DNA from: a virus
Strand: one strand, 5' to 3'
DNA: 35,141 nucleotides
IMG/VR virus record: IMGVR_UViG_3300034073_000559
Span: 1 to 35,141 of that record
The notes beneath the pieces were generated by a model. It was not told the DNA's origin. It made no database searches and saw only the letters and a list, made by a program, of their open reading frames with translations. Numbering within the stretch: the first letter of the stretch is position 1; each line of letters opens with the position of its first letter. This document shows positions 7,881-16,749 of this stretch, in pieces. Made by a program: the position numbers and the translations under genes.

Positions 7881-8647
7881 TCGCGTGGGTGACGCATCAT
7901 CTGCCCGTCGAAGATACGGGTGGGGGCCGCTGGCTTCCCGGCAAGTATCGGGGCGGGGCTGAAATGTCCGATGCCGCGTATCGTGACTGTGCGCCACCGT
8001 GGGCAGAAATCGAACTGATCCCACCGCACGAATGGGAACGCGCACTAGGCGCGGAACGCATCGTGATCACGGGAACCGACCAGTTGAGTGAACAGGCGAT
8101 GGTCACTTTGGCTGACGAAAACCCGATGGTGTTCCTGCACCATGAACAGACTGAATCGCCCGGGCGCAACGCGCTGCTGAACGCTGCCGACCCGCTGGTT
8201 GTCCACACGCCTGCCCACATGGAACGCGAACTTGAATGGTGCGAGCCACGGTCAGTCGAACTGGTCTTGAGTCATTTTGATACCACCGAATGCCAGAACA
8301 AAGAGAAAAAGAACTTTGCGCTTTGGGCCGCGAGGAACCATCCGCTGAAAGGTTTGCAGCAGGCGAAGGTATGGGCGTACAACTTTGGCATCGACCTGCT
8401 GGCGGTATCGACGCTGCCACGCGAGGAAGTGCTGACGCTGATGAGCCAAGCAGAATGGTTCGTGCATCTGCCCCTGAACTTTGAGTCCGAAGGCCGTGCC
8501 GTAATGGAAGCGGTGCTGTCGGGCTGTCAGATTCACACCAGCCGCAACGTAGGTATTACCAGCGTCGAAGGTTGGGATGATCCGTCTAGGTTGCGGGAAC
8601 TGGTTGACAATGCCGGGGTTTATTTTTGGGAGTGTGTGTACCAATGA
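7877..8647 (+). CDS. Second GT-B-type glycosyltransferase-like protein
   Basis: 256 residues, starting at GTG 7877 in a GTGA overlap with the previous stop. The front carries HHLPVEDTGGGRWLPG and VFLHHEQTESPG; the rear has EGRAVMEAVLSGC at 205-217, matching the E-x7-E donor-site pattern of GT4-type enzymes. It is shorter than typical GT4 proteins (350-400), so the acceptor domain may be reduced. Overlaps on both sides (GTGA before, ATGA after) show tight translational coupling within the sugar cluster. Glycosyltransferase assignment is probable, the substrate unknown. Confidence 0.65.
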   Translation: MIAWVTHHLPVEDTGGGRWLPGKYRGGAEMSDAAYRDCAPPWAEIELIPPHEWERALGAERIVITGTDQLSEQAMVTLADENPMVFLHHEQTESPGRNALLNAADPLVVHTPAHMERELEWCEPRSVELVLSHFDTTECQNKEKKNFALWAARNHPLKGLQQAKVWAYNFGIDLLAVSTLPREEVLTLMSQAEWFVHLPLNFESEGRAVMEAVLSGCQIHTSRNVGITSVEGWDDPSRLRELVDNAGVYFWECVYQ

Positions 8648-9297
8648 AATGCGCTGTTCTGATCCCGACCTTTCAGCGACCGCACCGCCTGTGGGAAGTC
8701 GCAGAGAACGCGCTGCAATCCTCGCCTAACGTGGTCGTGTATTTCGTGGTCGAAGCCGACGACGCAGGCACGATGGAGATGATTCCCGCCAAGCCATATA
8801 GGAACGTCAACTTCATCTACAACGAGCGCAGCCGCAACTACGCAGGGGCGATCAACACGGGGGTTCACCGCACGACTGAACCGCTGGTATTCGCTGGGGC
8901 TGACGATCTGAACTTTTACCCGGGCTGGCTGGAAATAGCCACCGCCCAGATGGTTGACCCGATCAAGGTGGTCGGCACAAACGATCTAGCGAACCCCGAC
9001 GTTCTGGCGGGTAGCCACGCCACCCACTATCTCGTTTCCCGTGACTATTCCACGAACGGGGTCGTAGACGCACCCGGGCTGATGCTGCACGAGGGCTACA
9101 ACCACAACTGGACTGATACAGAATTCATCGCTACCGCCCGTCACCGTGGCGCGTTTACCCCTTGCCTTGCGTCGGTCGTTGAACACAACCATTGGTGTTG
9201 GGGTAAAGCCAGCATTGACGAGACGTACAACAAGGGCAGTCGTACTGAACCCGCCGACCGTGTTCGGTTCCTAGAAAGGCAACACTTGTGGACATAG
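8644..9297 (+). CDS. Glycosyltransferase family 2-like (GT-A)
   Basis: 217 residues. MKCAVLIPTFQRPHRLWEV at the start is the classic GT2 opening, and FAGADDLNFYPGW (83-95) carries the paired aspartates D87-D88 used for metal and nucleotide-sugar binding. HNHWCWGKAS near the end could supply the catalytic region. ATG 8644 overlaps the previous stop (ATGA); the longer reading from GTG 8626 is not needed. With two GT-B-type enzymes and an epimerase alongside, it probably helps build a glycan on a phage or host component. Confidence 0.82.
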   Translation: MKCAVLIPTFQRPHRLWEVAENALQSSPNVVVYFVVEADDAGTMEMIPAKPYRNVNFIYNERSRNYAGAINTGVHRTTEPLVFAGADDLNFYPGWLEIATAQMVDPIKVVGTNDLANPDVLAGSHATHYLVSRDYSTNGVVDAPGLMLHEGYNHNWTDTEFIATARHRGAFTPCLASVVEHNHWCWGKASIDETYNKGSRTEPADRVRFLERQHLWT

Positions 9298-10229
9298 CAA
9301 TCACCGGGGCCGCAGGCTTCATCGGATCGAACATGGCGAAGTACCTGCTCGAAGAGGGTCACAGGGTTCACGCCATTGACCACGCAGAACCCACCGACCA
9401 GTTCAGGCTTGGCATCTGGAATGAGTGTCATAACAAATCTGTTATAGACCTGACCACGACCGAACCCGTGATTCCGACCGCTGACATGGTGATCCACCTC
9501 GCCGCCAACATGGGGGGCGTTGGGTTCTTCCACAAGCACGACTACCAGCCCTACATCGACAACAGTCGCATCACGTTCAACGTGCTGTCGGCAATCGCCC
9601 GGTGGGAAATTCCCACAAGTTTTGTCGCCTCATCTGCCTGCATCTACCCGACGCATCTTCAGATGGATGAACGCCACCCGGCGTTGTTGCATGAGGACTT
9701 GATTGAATTCGGTTGGCCTGACCAAATGTACGGTCGTGAAAAGTTGATGATGCTTCGACTTGCGGAACGTCACGAACAGGATGTGCGTGTAGGCATCTTG
9801 CACACCGTCTACGGCATCGGGCAGGAATGCGAGGGTGAGCGAATGAAGTTCCCGACTGCTGCTGCGACGAAGGCATTGAAGGCGCGTGACACGGGCTTCG
9901 TAAAGATGTGGGGCAACGGAGAACAGAAGCGTTCGTATCTTTACATTGACGATGCCGTGAACAAGATTTGGGCGATCCTCAACGAGGACTATGACGGCCC
10001 GGTGAACGTGGGCTACGAAGGCGCGATTTCGTGCAACGAAGTGCAGACCCTGTGCCTGCAACTAGCAGGGGTTCCCGAAGCCAAGATTTACTACGACGAA
10101 ACCGAACCGTCTGGGGTGCTGGGTCGGGACTGCGACAACACGAAGTTCAATGACCTATACGGGGATTTGTGTCTTGTGAATTATGCTGAAGGCTTTGAAC
10201 GTCTCATCAACTGGCTAGGAACACGATGA
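9288..10229 (+). CDS. NAD-dependent epimerase, GDP-mannose-3,5-epimerase-like
   Basis: 313-residue extended short-chain dehydrogenase. The NAD-binding GAAGFIG is at residues 7-13. AANMGGVGFF (72-81), SSACIYP (115-121), YGREK (148-152) and WGNGEQKRSYLYIDDAV match the distinctive pattern of GDP-mannose 3,5-epimerase, including the catalytic-type cysteine (C118), Y148 and K152. Such enzymes convert GDP-mannose to GDP-L-galactose or GDP-L-gulose. Start is GTG 9288, overlapping the GT2 gene by 10 bases. It may supply an unusual donor sugar for the three transferases. Other SDR nucleotide-sugar epimerases are the main alternative. Confidence 0.85.
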   Translation: MDIAITGAAGFIGSNMAKYLLEEGHRVHAIDHAEPTDQFRLGIWNECHNKSVIDLTTTEPVIPTADMVIHLAANMGGVGFFHKHDYQPYIDNSRITFNVLSAIARWEIPTSFVASSACIYPTHLQMDERHPALLHEDLIEFGWPDQMYGREKLMMLRLAERHEQDVRVGILHTVYGIGQECEGERMKFPTAAATKALKARDTGFVKMWGNGEQKRSYLYIDDAVNKIWAILNEDYDGPVNVGYEGAISCNEVQTLCLQLAGVPEAKIYYDETEPSGVLGRDCDNTKFNDLYGDLCLVNYAEGFERLINWLGTR

Positions 10230-10831
10230 CGATAACGAACGGCTATACAACTCTGAACGATGTGAAGGCTGCGTTACGCATTGTCGATGCGGTCGATGAC
10301 GGCCTAATCGAACTGGCTATTGAAACTTCGTCGCGGGAAATCGACGGGTACTGCAACCGCATCTTCTACAACGCTGGCACAGCAGCCCGATACTTCGCAG
10401 CGCAGAACGAACTTGTTTGCGACGTTGACGACCTCGCCGGGACAGCGATCACGCTGCAAACCGACCAGAACGCTGACGGCAACTTTGCTCTGACATGGAC
10501 ACCGTCGAACTACCAGTTGGAACCGTTGAACGGGTACAGCAACGGTCAGGTGTGGCCCTACACGCGCATCCGCGCCAGCCTGAACTACCTGTTCCCGAAC
10601 ACTAACGATCTGGCTTTGGTCAAGGTGACCGGGGTTTGGGGTTGGCCTTCCGTGCCTACCGCAATCAAATACGCCTGCACGATTCAGGCGCAGCGGCTCT
10701 ACAAGCGGTACGACTCCCCACTTGGCATTATCGGATTCGGTGACATGGGCGGCATCCGTGTCGGCAGCAGGCTTGACCCAGACGTTGCCATGTCTATCGA
10801 CCCGTACCGAAAGATGGATGGCATTTCGTGA
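10226..10831 (+). CDS. Head-tail connector (gp6-like adaptor)
   Basis: 201 residues. The opening TTLNDVKAALRI followed by AIETSSREIDGYCNRIFY matches the helical core of gp6/YqbG-type adaptors that form the ring below the portal, and the end region VPTAIKYACTIQAQRLYKR is also typical. ATG 10226 overlaps the epimerase stop (ATGA), so structural and sugar genes are one transcriptional unit. The next gene starts inside its stop (GTGA). Family assignment from pattern and position. Confidence 0.85.
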   Translation: MTITNGYTTLNDVKAALRIVDAVDDGLIELAIETSSREIDGYCNRIFYNAGTAARYFAAQNELVCDVDDLAGTAITLQTDQNADGNFALTWTPSNYQLEPLNGYSNGQVWPYTRIRASLNYLFPNTNDLALVKVTGVWGWPSVPTAIKYACTIQAQRLYKRYDSPLGIIGFGDMGGIRVGSRLDPDVAMSIDPYRKMDGIS

Positions 10832-11238
10832 CTGCCACTATCAGCGAGGTAAAGGCTGGTCTTGCGGCTCGTCTGGCGACGATCACCGGGCTTCGCACCT
10901 ACGCCTACCAGCCTGACCAGATGAACGCGCCGATGGCGTACCCGAACATTGAGCAAGTTTTGTATCACCGCACGATGCGGTCGGGGCTAACCGAATTCGT
11001 TTGCACCGTCAGCGTGTTCGTGGCGCGACCGACAGAGCGACCAGCCGAAGCCAGTCTTGACGCATACGCATCGCCTACGGGTAGCGCGTCGATCAAGGCA
11101 GCCATCGAAGGTGACCGCACGTTGGGTGGCAAAGTGGATGACTGTCAGGTTGAACAGGTGTCGGGGATCAGTTCGATCACCGCGAACGAAACTGAATACC
11201 TGTCAATGGATTTCACCGTGCGCGTGTATTCTTCGTGA
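10828..11238 (+). CDS. Tail terminator-like protein
   Basis: 136 residues: an N-terminal helix (ISEVKAGLAARLATITGLR), then strands including MAYPNIEQVLYHRTM, and FTVRVYSS at the end. This layout and the position between connector and major tail protein fit the ring protein that caps the tail tube and joins it to the head. GTG 10828 overlaps the previous stop. A neck or head-closure role is the alternative. No unique sequence motif is available, so the call depends largely on gene order. Confidence 0.65.
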   Translation: MTATISEVKAGLAARLATITGLRTYAYQPDQMNAPMAYPNIEQVLYHRTMRSGLTEFVCTVSVFVARPTERPAEASLDAYASPTGSASIKAAIEGDRTLGGKVDDCQVEQVSGISSITANETEYLSMDFTVRVYSS

Positions 11239-11417
11239 GCATGAAGTTCAAGATCGTTGGCCCGTGTGCCGTGCATGACAACCTGCCGGGGGAAGTGGTT
11301 GAAGCAACCCCCGCATGGGATGTAGATTTCTTGCTGGCAACGGGTCACATTGAGCCTGCCGAAGTTCCTGCGCCGAACAAATCAAAACCTGAACCCGTTG
11401 GAACGGAGAACGAATAA
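11235..11417 (+). CDS. Small structural-region protein
   Basis: 60 residues from GTG 11235 (GTGA overlap with the previous stop); ATG 11241 is an alternative. It has a compact front (MKFKIVGPCAVHDNLPGEVV, then DVDFLLATGHIEP) and a disordered Pro/Lys/Glu tail. The layout resembles the small protein encoded at 6628: short strand-rich head with a LLATG or LMQLG motif and a charged tail. Such small proteins are common between head-completion and tail genes. Function unknown. Confidence 0.65.
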   Translation: MSMKFKIVGPCAVHDNLPGEVVEATPAWDVDFLLATGHIEPAEVPAPNKSKPEPVGTENE

Positions 11418-11827
11418 TGGCAAAGCAAGTTGCAACCGCAGTCGTCGTCAAGGTCGGTGGCGTTGATCTTTCTTCCTACGTCGCATCGGTCAACCTGACC
11501 AGCAACGTCGCAGAAGTTGGAACGACGACGTTCGCATCGGGTGGCAACACAGAGCGCGTCGGTGGTCTGAAGGACAATTCGCTTCAGATTTCGTTCATGC
11601 AGGACTTCGCTGCTGCCGCTGTCGAAGCCACGGTCTACCCGCTGATCGGTGGCACGGCTGCGTTCGAGGTTCTCCCGAACGGTACTGGCGTTTCTTCGAC
11701 CAACCCGAAATACACGGGTACGGTTCTCGTCACTTCGTGGTCGCCTGTCGCGGGTGCTGTTGGCGAACTGCTGACCGCCGATGTGACTTGGCCCATCACG
11801 GGCGCAGTCACGAAGGCCACCGCCTAA
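11417..11827 (+). CDS. Major tail protein
   Basis: 136 residues, Ala/Val/Thr/Gly-rich and mostly beta (VKVGGVDLSSYVASVNL at the front, YTGTVLVTSWSPVAGAVGE near the end), as in tail-tube proteins of siphoviruses. It is followed by the chaperone pair and the tape measure, the standard order. It would polymerise into the tail tube, with length set by the tape measure. Its start shares one base with the previous stop (TAATG). Confidence 0.85.
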   Translation: MAKQVATAVVVKVGGVDLSSYVASVNLTSNVAEVGTTTFASGGNTERVGGLKDNSLQISFMQDFAAAAVEATVYPLIGGTAAFEVLPNGTGVSSTNPKYTGTVLVTSWSPVAGAVGELLTADVTWPITGAVTKATA

Positions 11828-11858
11828 TTCATTCACTACCTACCTGCGAGGTTTCTAA

Positions 11859-12164
11859 ATGAGACAAGCACTTGAAGTGCTGTTCCAAGATGGCACGGTT
11901 GAAAAGGTCATCGCGTTCTACCCGGACTATGTCAAGTTCGAGGAACGCTTTGACCGCAACCCCATCGTTGTTACGTTCGATGATTTCCGTTTGACTAATC
12001 AAGGCTTCCTTGCGTGGGCTGCATTGACCCGCGAAAAGCGCACAGCGTTGCCGTGGGAAGAATGGATCAACACGGTAGAGAACGTGAAAGCGTTAGATGA
12101 CGAGGTTGAGCATCCCCCTTTGGAGAGCAGTCAGCCCATTGGTTCATTGCCCGACTCGCAGTAG
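11859..12164 (+). CDS. Tail assembly chaperone (G-like)
   Basis: 101 residues, acidic and helical (LEVLFQDGTVEKVIAFYPDY at the front, FLAWAALTREKR later). It sits between major tail and tape-measure genes, where siphoviruses encode the G chaperone that binds the tape measure. GAGG at 11848-11851, 7 bases before ATG 11859, is within an 11-base string (TACCTGCGAGG) also present at 6606-6616 before the first sugar gene, at the same distance from an ATG. Near its end is the slippery CCCTTTG that makes the longer GT product. Confidence 0.85.
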   Translation: MRQALEVLFQDGTVEKVIAFYPDYVKFEERFDRNPIVVTFDDFRLTNQGFLAWAALTREKRTALPWEEWINTVENVKALDDEVEHPPLESSQPIGSLPDSQ

Positions 12165-12265
12165 AAACGGGCATTGCACCTTCGGTGCTGATGCAAGAAT
12201 CATCTAGGATGCTCTACACAATGAATGCCTACCTGCGGTGGCGAAGGATCAAGGAAGGCAGGTAA
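11859..12265 (+). CDS. Tail chaperone GT fusion by -1 frameshift
   Basis: At CCCTTTG (12116-12122, zero-frame codons CCT TTG) a -1 slip extends the 101-residue chaperone into a second open frame that runs to TAA 12263-12265. The result is about 135 residues, the last 47 reading GEQSAHWFIARLAVETGIAP and on through MNAYLRWRRIKEG. The heptamer has the X-XXY-YYZ form and is correctly phased. The T part normally recruits tail-tube subunits to the tape measure. Without the shift, 12165-12271 would be an odd gap. Frameshift efficiency cannot be judged. Confidence 0.85.
12116..12122 (+). promoter_or_regulatory. Slippery heptamer for -1 frameshift
   Basis: CCCTTTG in the phase C-CCT-TTG. After a -1 slip both tRNAs re-pair (CCT to CCC, TTG to TTT), with mismatches only at wobble positions. 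The conserved downstream frame starts immediately after. Confidence 0.85.
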
Positions 12266-12271
12266 GCACAG

Positions 12272-12949
12272 ATGCCCGGTACACGGTCGGTGACTGATCT
12301 TGCCGTACTCATCGAACGTGCGGGGCAGGCTGCGCTTGAGTCCCAGAAGGAAGGCGTGTTCAAGGCTGCGCTGATGCTGAAGAACAGCATTGAAGGCGAA
12401 CGCACGAAAGCCTTGAAAGGCAAAGACCACTTCTCGCGCATGAAGCAGAAGAAACAGCGCAGCGGTTCGTTCACGGGTATCAGACCCGAAACGTACAAGT
12501 TGAAGATTTGGTTTGACATGAAAGGGACATACAACCCGACCGCCCTGCTGGTGGCGCGTGGCCCGTGGGGACTCATTGAGTACGGTTCGCCTGAACACGA
12601 AATCACCGCTGCGCTTGGCAAGGTGCAGTACGAGAAGGGCAAGAAAGGCGCACGGGCGTATGCGTTGCGTCAGCGTTCGCTAGACATTGCCTACGGTGGG
12701 GCAGGGCTGTTCAGCGGTGCAACCCCGTTGCGTACCCCACAGGGGCCGCGCTACCGGGTACGAAAGCACCCGGGCTTCAAGGGCAAGGAACCTTTCAAGA
12801 AAGGTTTGGAAGCCAAGAAAGACGATGCCGCGAGGGTGGCTACCGCGCTGGTGCAGTCGCGTGTTGTCGATGTGTGGCGCATGGGTCGGGAAACGGTAAT
12901 CACCGTTCGTGGTAGTGGCAAGACCTTCGGGCAAGGCATGGTCGGCTGA
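12272..12949 (+). CDS. Tail completion-like protein (HK97 gp10-like?)
   Basis: 225 residues, strongly basic. WGLIEYGSPEHEI near 105 resembles the E-x-G-T segment of HK97 gp10/neck-type proteins, and EPFKKGLEAKKDDAARVA near 180 resembles their C-terminal helix. Its place between the chaperones and the tape measure is unusual for that family, which normally sits before the major tail protein, so either the order is rearranged or it is a minor tail protein. The GGAAGG before it is inside the GT frame. The stop overlaps the tape-measure start (TGATG). Confidence 0.55.
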   Translation: MPGTRSVTDLAVLIERAGQAALESQKEGVFKAALMLKNSIEGERTKALKGKDHFSRMKQKKQRSGSFTGIRPETYKLKIWFDMKGTYNPTALLVARGPWGLIEYGSPEHEITAALGKVQYEKGKKGARAYALRQRSLDIAYGGAGLFSGATPLRTPQGPRYRVRKHPGFKGKEPFKKGLEAKKDDAARVATALVQSRVVDVWRMGRETVITVRGSGKTFGQGMVG

Positions 12950-15546
12950 TGGCAACCGTTACGCAACGTCTCGCATTCCTCATTTCAGCCAATGCTGATT
13001 CGGCTATCCGTGCATTTGAGAAAACGTCTGGGTCTGCTGCTAAGGAAATGGCGAAAGCCGAAAAGAGTTTGGAGAAGGCTGGCGCAAGCCTTACGAAGTT
13101 CGGTGCTGCCGGACTTGCAGCGGCAGGCACTTTGGGTGGCGGTCTGTTCAAGTTGGCGCAGGGCGCGATTGACGACCAGAAGGCACAGGCGTTGCTGGCT
13201 GAACAGTTGCGTAATTCGACTGGCGCAACCCAGAGGCAGATTGACGCTGTAGAGGATTTGATTGACAAGACCGCCCGCGCGACGGGCGTTGCTGACGATC
13301 AGTTGCGACCCGCGTTGGGCAACCTCGTTCGCGCCTTCGGTGATACCGACAAGGCAACGAAGGTACTGAATACAGCCCTTGACATAAGCGCGGCGACGGG
13401 GCGCGATTTGGAAACCGTCACGATTGCATTGGGTCGCGCAGCATCTGGGAATGTCGGTTCGTTGTCGCGGTTGGGTATCCCACTTGACGAGAACGTAAAG
13501 AAGTCAAAGGACTTCAACGCTGCGCTTCAGGCGTTGAATGAGCAGTTCGGTGGGGCGGCTGCTGCACGGGCTGAAACCTATGCAGGCAAGTTGGATCGTG
13601 CGCGGGTGGCGATCAGCGAGGCTGGCGAATCTATCGGTTCAGCCTTTATCCCGGTGGTGGAGAAGTCTGCTACTGCGATTGCTGGCACGGTCAACAAACT
13701 GGGGGAAATCAACAATGCGACGGGCGGTGCTATCGGCAAGTTCGCAGCCTTCGGGACTGTGGGACTTGGCGTGGTTTCGACCCTCTCGCTGGTGGCGGGG
13801 CAGGCGATCAAACTGCGTGACAGGTTCACGACGCTTGGCGATGACGGTGAACGGTCGCTGACGAAACTAGGTAACGCTGCAAAGTTTGCGAGCATCGGTC
13901 TGGGTGCGATTGCTTTGAGCGAAGCCACCTTTGCGGTGATCAACGAAATCAACGATTCGTCGCAGAAACTTGAACAGGGTTTGCAGGATTTGACGGTTGC
14001 CCTGTCAGAGGTTGACGCAAGCGCGATGCTTCAACAGTTCCGCGAACTGGTCAAACAGCAAGACAACGTGCTTCGGTTCTCAAACATCTGGTCAGACTTC
14101 GGCAAAGAAATCACGATCGTCGGTGGCGAATCGTCGCGGAACATTGAGGACATCGACCGGGCGTTCAACCAGTTGCTCAAGCAGTCTGGCCCGAAGGCGG
14201 CACAGGCTTTGCTTGATGCGTGGTCGGCGCAGAACGCCACGCTGGATCAAGCCAGCGGTCAATACAAAGACAATACGATGCTCATTGAGCGTTACCAGTC
14301 GCGGGTCGATTCGTTGACTGGTTCGCAGAAGGCGTTGAACCAGATCAACGCTGAAGGCGTAACCGGGCTTACTGACCTGAAGAAAACGTACGAGGATTAC
14401 TCACGGGCGATTCTGCGCAATGAGGAACGCCAGCAGCAGTTGGACATTGACAAGGCGATTGCCGCGACCCGTGAACGTCAGAGCGCAGCCGACAAGAAAG
14501 CGGCAGAGGCTGCCGCCAAGTTCAAGTCTGAAGTCGAAGCCCTAGCGCAGGCACTTGAAACGAAACTGGCTAAGGCTCTGTCTGACGCTGAACAGAACGC
14601 AGAGAAGGCGAACACGGCCTATAAGAACTACCGCGACAGCATCGGGGGTTCTGTCTCTGGCGTGGTCAACTTTGCGAACGCGCAGAAGATCGCTGAAGAT
14701 AACGTCAAGGCTTTGGCTGACGCGACGACGAAGCGCACCGAAGCACAGCAGAAACTTGACGACCTGCTGAAGGACAAAGACGCTACGCCTGAAGCGGTGG
14801 CTGAAGCCCGACGCGAGTTGGCTGACGCGACGAAGGAAGTGACCGACGCAGAGAAACTGCCGATGACATTTGACGCAGCCCTGAAGGGGCAGGTCGGTTC
14901 GGCAGAGACGTTCAAGACACAGTTGCAGACGCTGCTGGATTTGGGTGCGGATCAGGCGTTGATCGACCAGTTGACTTCGGCTGGTGCTGACGCTGGCGGC
15001 TCGATCATCAAGGGCATTCTGGCTTCGGCTGATCCGAAAGCCCGGGTGGAAGAACTTGACGCAACCCTTGCTTCGGTGTCCACGCTGGCTGACACCATCG
15101 GCAAGAGCGCAGCCGATGCGTTCTTTGGGGCTGGCGTGAAACTGGCAACCGACCTGCTGGCTGGTGTGAAAGACACCGTTGACAGCATCGACGTTGAGAA
15201 ACTCAAGACGGGCAAGAACCCGAAGCGAGCGTTGAAGCGCAAGACCGCTGCGGTCGATGCGTCGTTCGGCGCGTTGTTCGGGCTGGCTGGTCTGGACATT
15301 CCCGCGATGGCTGACGGTGGCATTGTCAAGGCTTCGGCTGGTGGCACGTTGGTTCGCGTGGGCGAGGGCGGTCGTGATGAAGCGATCCTGCCCCTGCCAT
15401 CTCCGATGCAACAGCCAACTATCATCAACGTTACGGTCAATGCCGGGATGGGTGCGGATGGTACGCAGGTCGGTAAGCAGATCGTGGATGAACTTGTTGC
15501 GTATCAGCGTCGGGTTGGTGCGCTACCGATAAAGGTGAGTGGCTAA
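12949..15546 (+). CDS. Tape measure protein
   Basis: 865 residues, the longest gene in the window. It is mainly alpha helical, with Ala/Lys/Glu-rich coiled-coil stretches (about 20-60 and 480-640), and a hydrophobic segment (GKFAAFGTVGLGVVSTLSLV, about 263-282) that may help DNA pass the host membrane. GSAFIPVVEKSATAIAG and the early TFGDTDKATKVLN-like region are typical of phage tape measures. By the usual rule of about 0.15 nm per residue, a tail around 130 nm is expected. The C-terminus has a conserved-looking GGTLVRVGEGGRDEAILPLP segment typical of this family. Confidence 0.95.
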   Translation: MATVTQRLAFLISANADSAIRAFEKTSGSAAKEMAKAEKSLEKAGASLTKFGAAGLAAAGTLGGGLFKLAQGAIDDQKAQALLAEQLRNSTGATQRQIDAVEDLIDKTARATGVADDQLRPALGNLVRAFGDTDKATKVLNTALDISAATGRDLETVTIALGRAASGNVGSLSRLGIPLDENVKKSKDFNAALQALNEQFGGAAAARAETYAGKLDRARVAISEAGESIGSAFIPVVEKSATAIAGTVNKLGEINNATGGAIGKFAAFGTVGLGVVSTLSLVAGQAIKLRDRFTTLGDDGERSLTKLGNAAKFASIGLGAIALSEATFAVINEINDSSQKLEQGLQDLTVALSEVDASAMLQQFRELVKQQDNVLRFSNIWSDFGKEITIVGGESSRNIEDIDRAFNQLLKQSGPKAAQALLDAWSAQNATLDQASGQYKDNTMLIERYQSRVDSLTGSQKALNQINAEGVTGLTDLKKTYEDYSRAILRNEERQQQLDIDKAIAATRERQSAADKKAAEAAAKFKSEVEALAQALETKLAKALSDAEQNAEKANTAYKNYRDSIGGSVSGVVNFANAQKIAEDNVKALADATTKRTEAQQKLDDLLKDKDATPEAVAEARRELADATKEVTDAEKLPMTFDAALKGQVGSAETFKTQLQTLLDLGADQALIDQLTSAGADAGGSIIKGILASADPKARVEELDATLASVSTLADTIGKSAADAFFGAGVKLATDLLAGVKDTVDSIDVEKLKTGKNPKRALKRKTAAVDASFGALFGLAGLDIPAMADGGIVKASAGGTLVRVGEGGRDEAILPLPSPMQQPTIINVTVNAGMGADGTQVGKQIVDELVAYQRRVGALPIKVSG

Positions 15547-16749
15547 ATGGCGAGCGTGTTTCCTTATACGAACGGAACTGCAACCACGGATTCGTTCAGC
15601 GATCCGTTGTCCACTTCCCCGCTGAACAGTCCTTCGCATTCGCAGTTACATCAAGACATAAACACGGCTGTCGAAACGATTGAAACTGTTTTGCAGTCTG
15701 GTGGCGGGTCGCGGAACATTCTCTATAACGGTGCGATGCAGGTAGCGCAACGTGGAACCAGCACAGCGAGTATCACGGCATCTGGGTATTACACGGCTGA
15801 CCGCTATTCGACCGTGCTTGCGACTCTCGGAACATGGACACAGAGCGTTGAAAATGATGCGCCGACTGGTTCAGGGTTTGCTAAATCTCTGAAAGTTCTC
15901 TGCACTACTGCTGACGCATCACCTTCAAGCAGCGATGTGTTTCTGCTGAAGCAGGTTCTTGAAGGTCAAGATTTGCAGGCATTTCGCAAAGGGACTGCAT
16001 CAGCACAGCAGTTCACGTTGTCGTTCTGGGTCAAAGCCAACACGACTGGCACATACATCGTTGAACTTTACGACACAGACAATACTCGTCAAATAAGCAA
16101 GTCGTACACGATTTCTGCATCTGCGACATGGGAATTCAAGACAGTCACATTTGCTGCTGACACGACTGGCGTTTTCAATAATGACAATGGGGCGAGTTTG
16201 GAAGTTGCGTTTTGGTTGGCTGCTGGTTCAACATACACATCAGGCACGTTGAATAGTTCAGCGTGGGCATCTGTTACGACCGCCAACCGTGCCGCAGGTC
16301 AAACCAACCTTGCTTCTGCTACTAACAACTACTGGCAGATTACTGGTGTGCAGTTGAATGTTGGTGCAGTCGCTGCACCGTTCGAGTTCAAGTCGTATGG
16401 GCAAGAGTTGGCTGAATGTCAGCGGTACTACATGAAATGGGCTTCAGAAAACTCATCAGGGCGTATCGCAGCAGGAATCGGGGTAAGTACCACGGTAAGC
16501 AACTTTCTGCTTCCGTACAAAGTTCAACCCCGCACCACGCTGGGGACATTGAGTGTGACTGGCAACTATGGGACATCGGATACCGCTGCTTACATAGCGG
16601 GTACTGCTATGACCCGTTTTGACGGCGTATGTAGCGATGCCTATTACGCTGTCCAAGTAACAGTTGCTTCGGGCGGCACGCAATATCGACCGTATTTTCT
16701 TGAGAGCAACAATGGCACTCTGGTTGTTGCTTCCAACATGGAGTTGTGA
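15547..16749 (+). CDS. Tail fibre protein with carbohydrate-binding-like module
   Basis: 400 residues. SRNILYNGAMQVAQRG at about 55-70, LSFWVKANTTGTYIVELYD near 160, YWQITGVQLNVGAVAAPFEF near 260 and YGQELAECQRYY near 285 form a repeated pattern seen in fibres of many environmental phages, resembling a CBM-type jelly roll. It probably binds a host-surface glycan. It starts directly after the tape-measure stop. Codon use is more A/T-rich than in the head genes, and the last 110 residues look like a variable tip. Receptor role is inferred. Confidence 0.8.
   Translation: MASVFPYTNGTATTDSFSDPLSTSPLNSPSHSQLHQDINTAVETIETVLQSGGGSRNILYNGAMQVAQRGTSTASITASGYYTADRYSTVLATLGTWTQSVENDAPTGSGFAKSLKVLCTTADASPSSSDVFLLKQVLEGQDLQAFRKGTASAQQFTLSFWVKANTTGTYIVELYDTDNTRQISKSYTISASATWEFKTVTFAADTTGVFNNDNGASLEVAFWLAAGSTYTSGTLNSSAWASVTTANRAAGQTNLASATNNYWQITGVQLNVGAVAAPFEFKSYGQELAECQRYYMKWASENSSGRIAAGIGVSTTVSNFLLPYKVQPRTTLGTLSVTGNYGTSDTAAYIAGTAMTRFDGVCSDAYYAVQVTVASGGTQYRPYFLESNNGTLVVASNMEL

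Noticed and set aside
14542-15411. 289-codon minus-strand frame
   Set aside because: Shadow of the tape-measure gene, with no neighbours on that strand.
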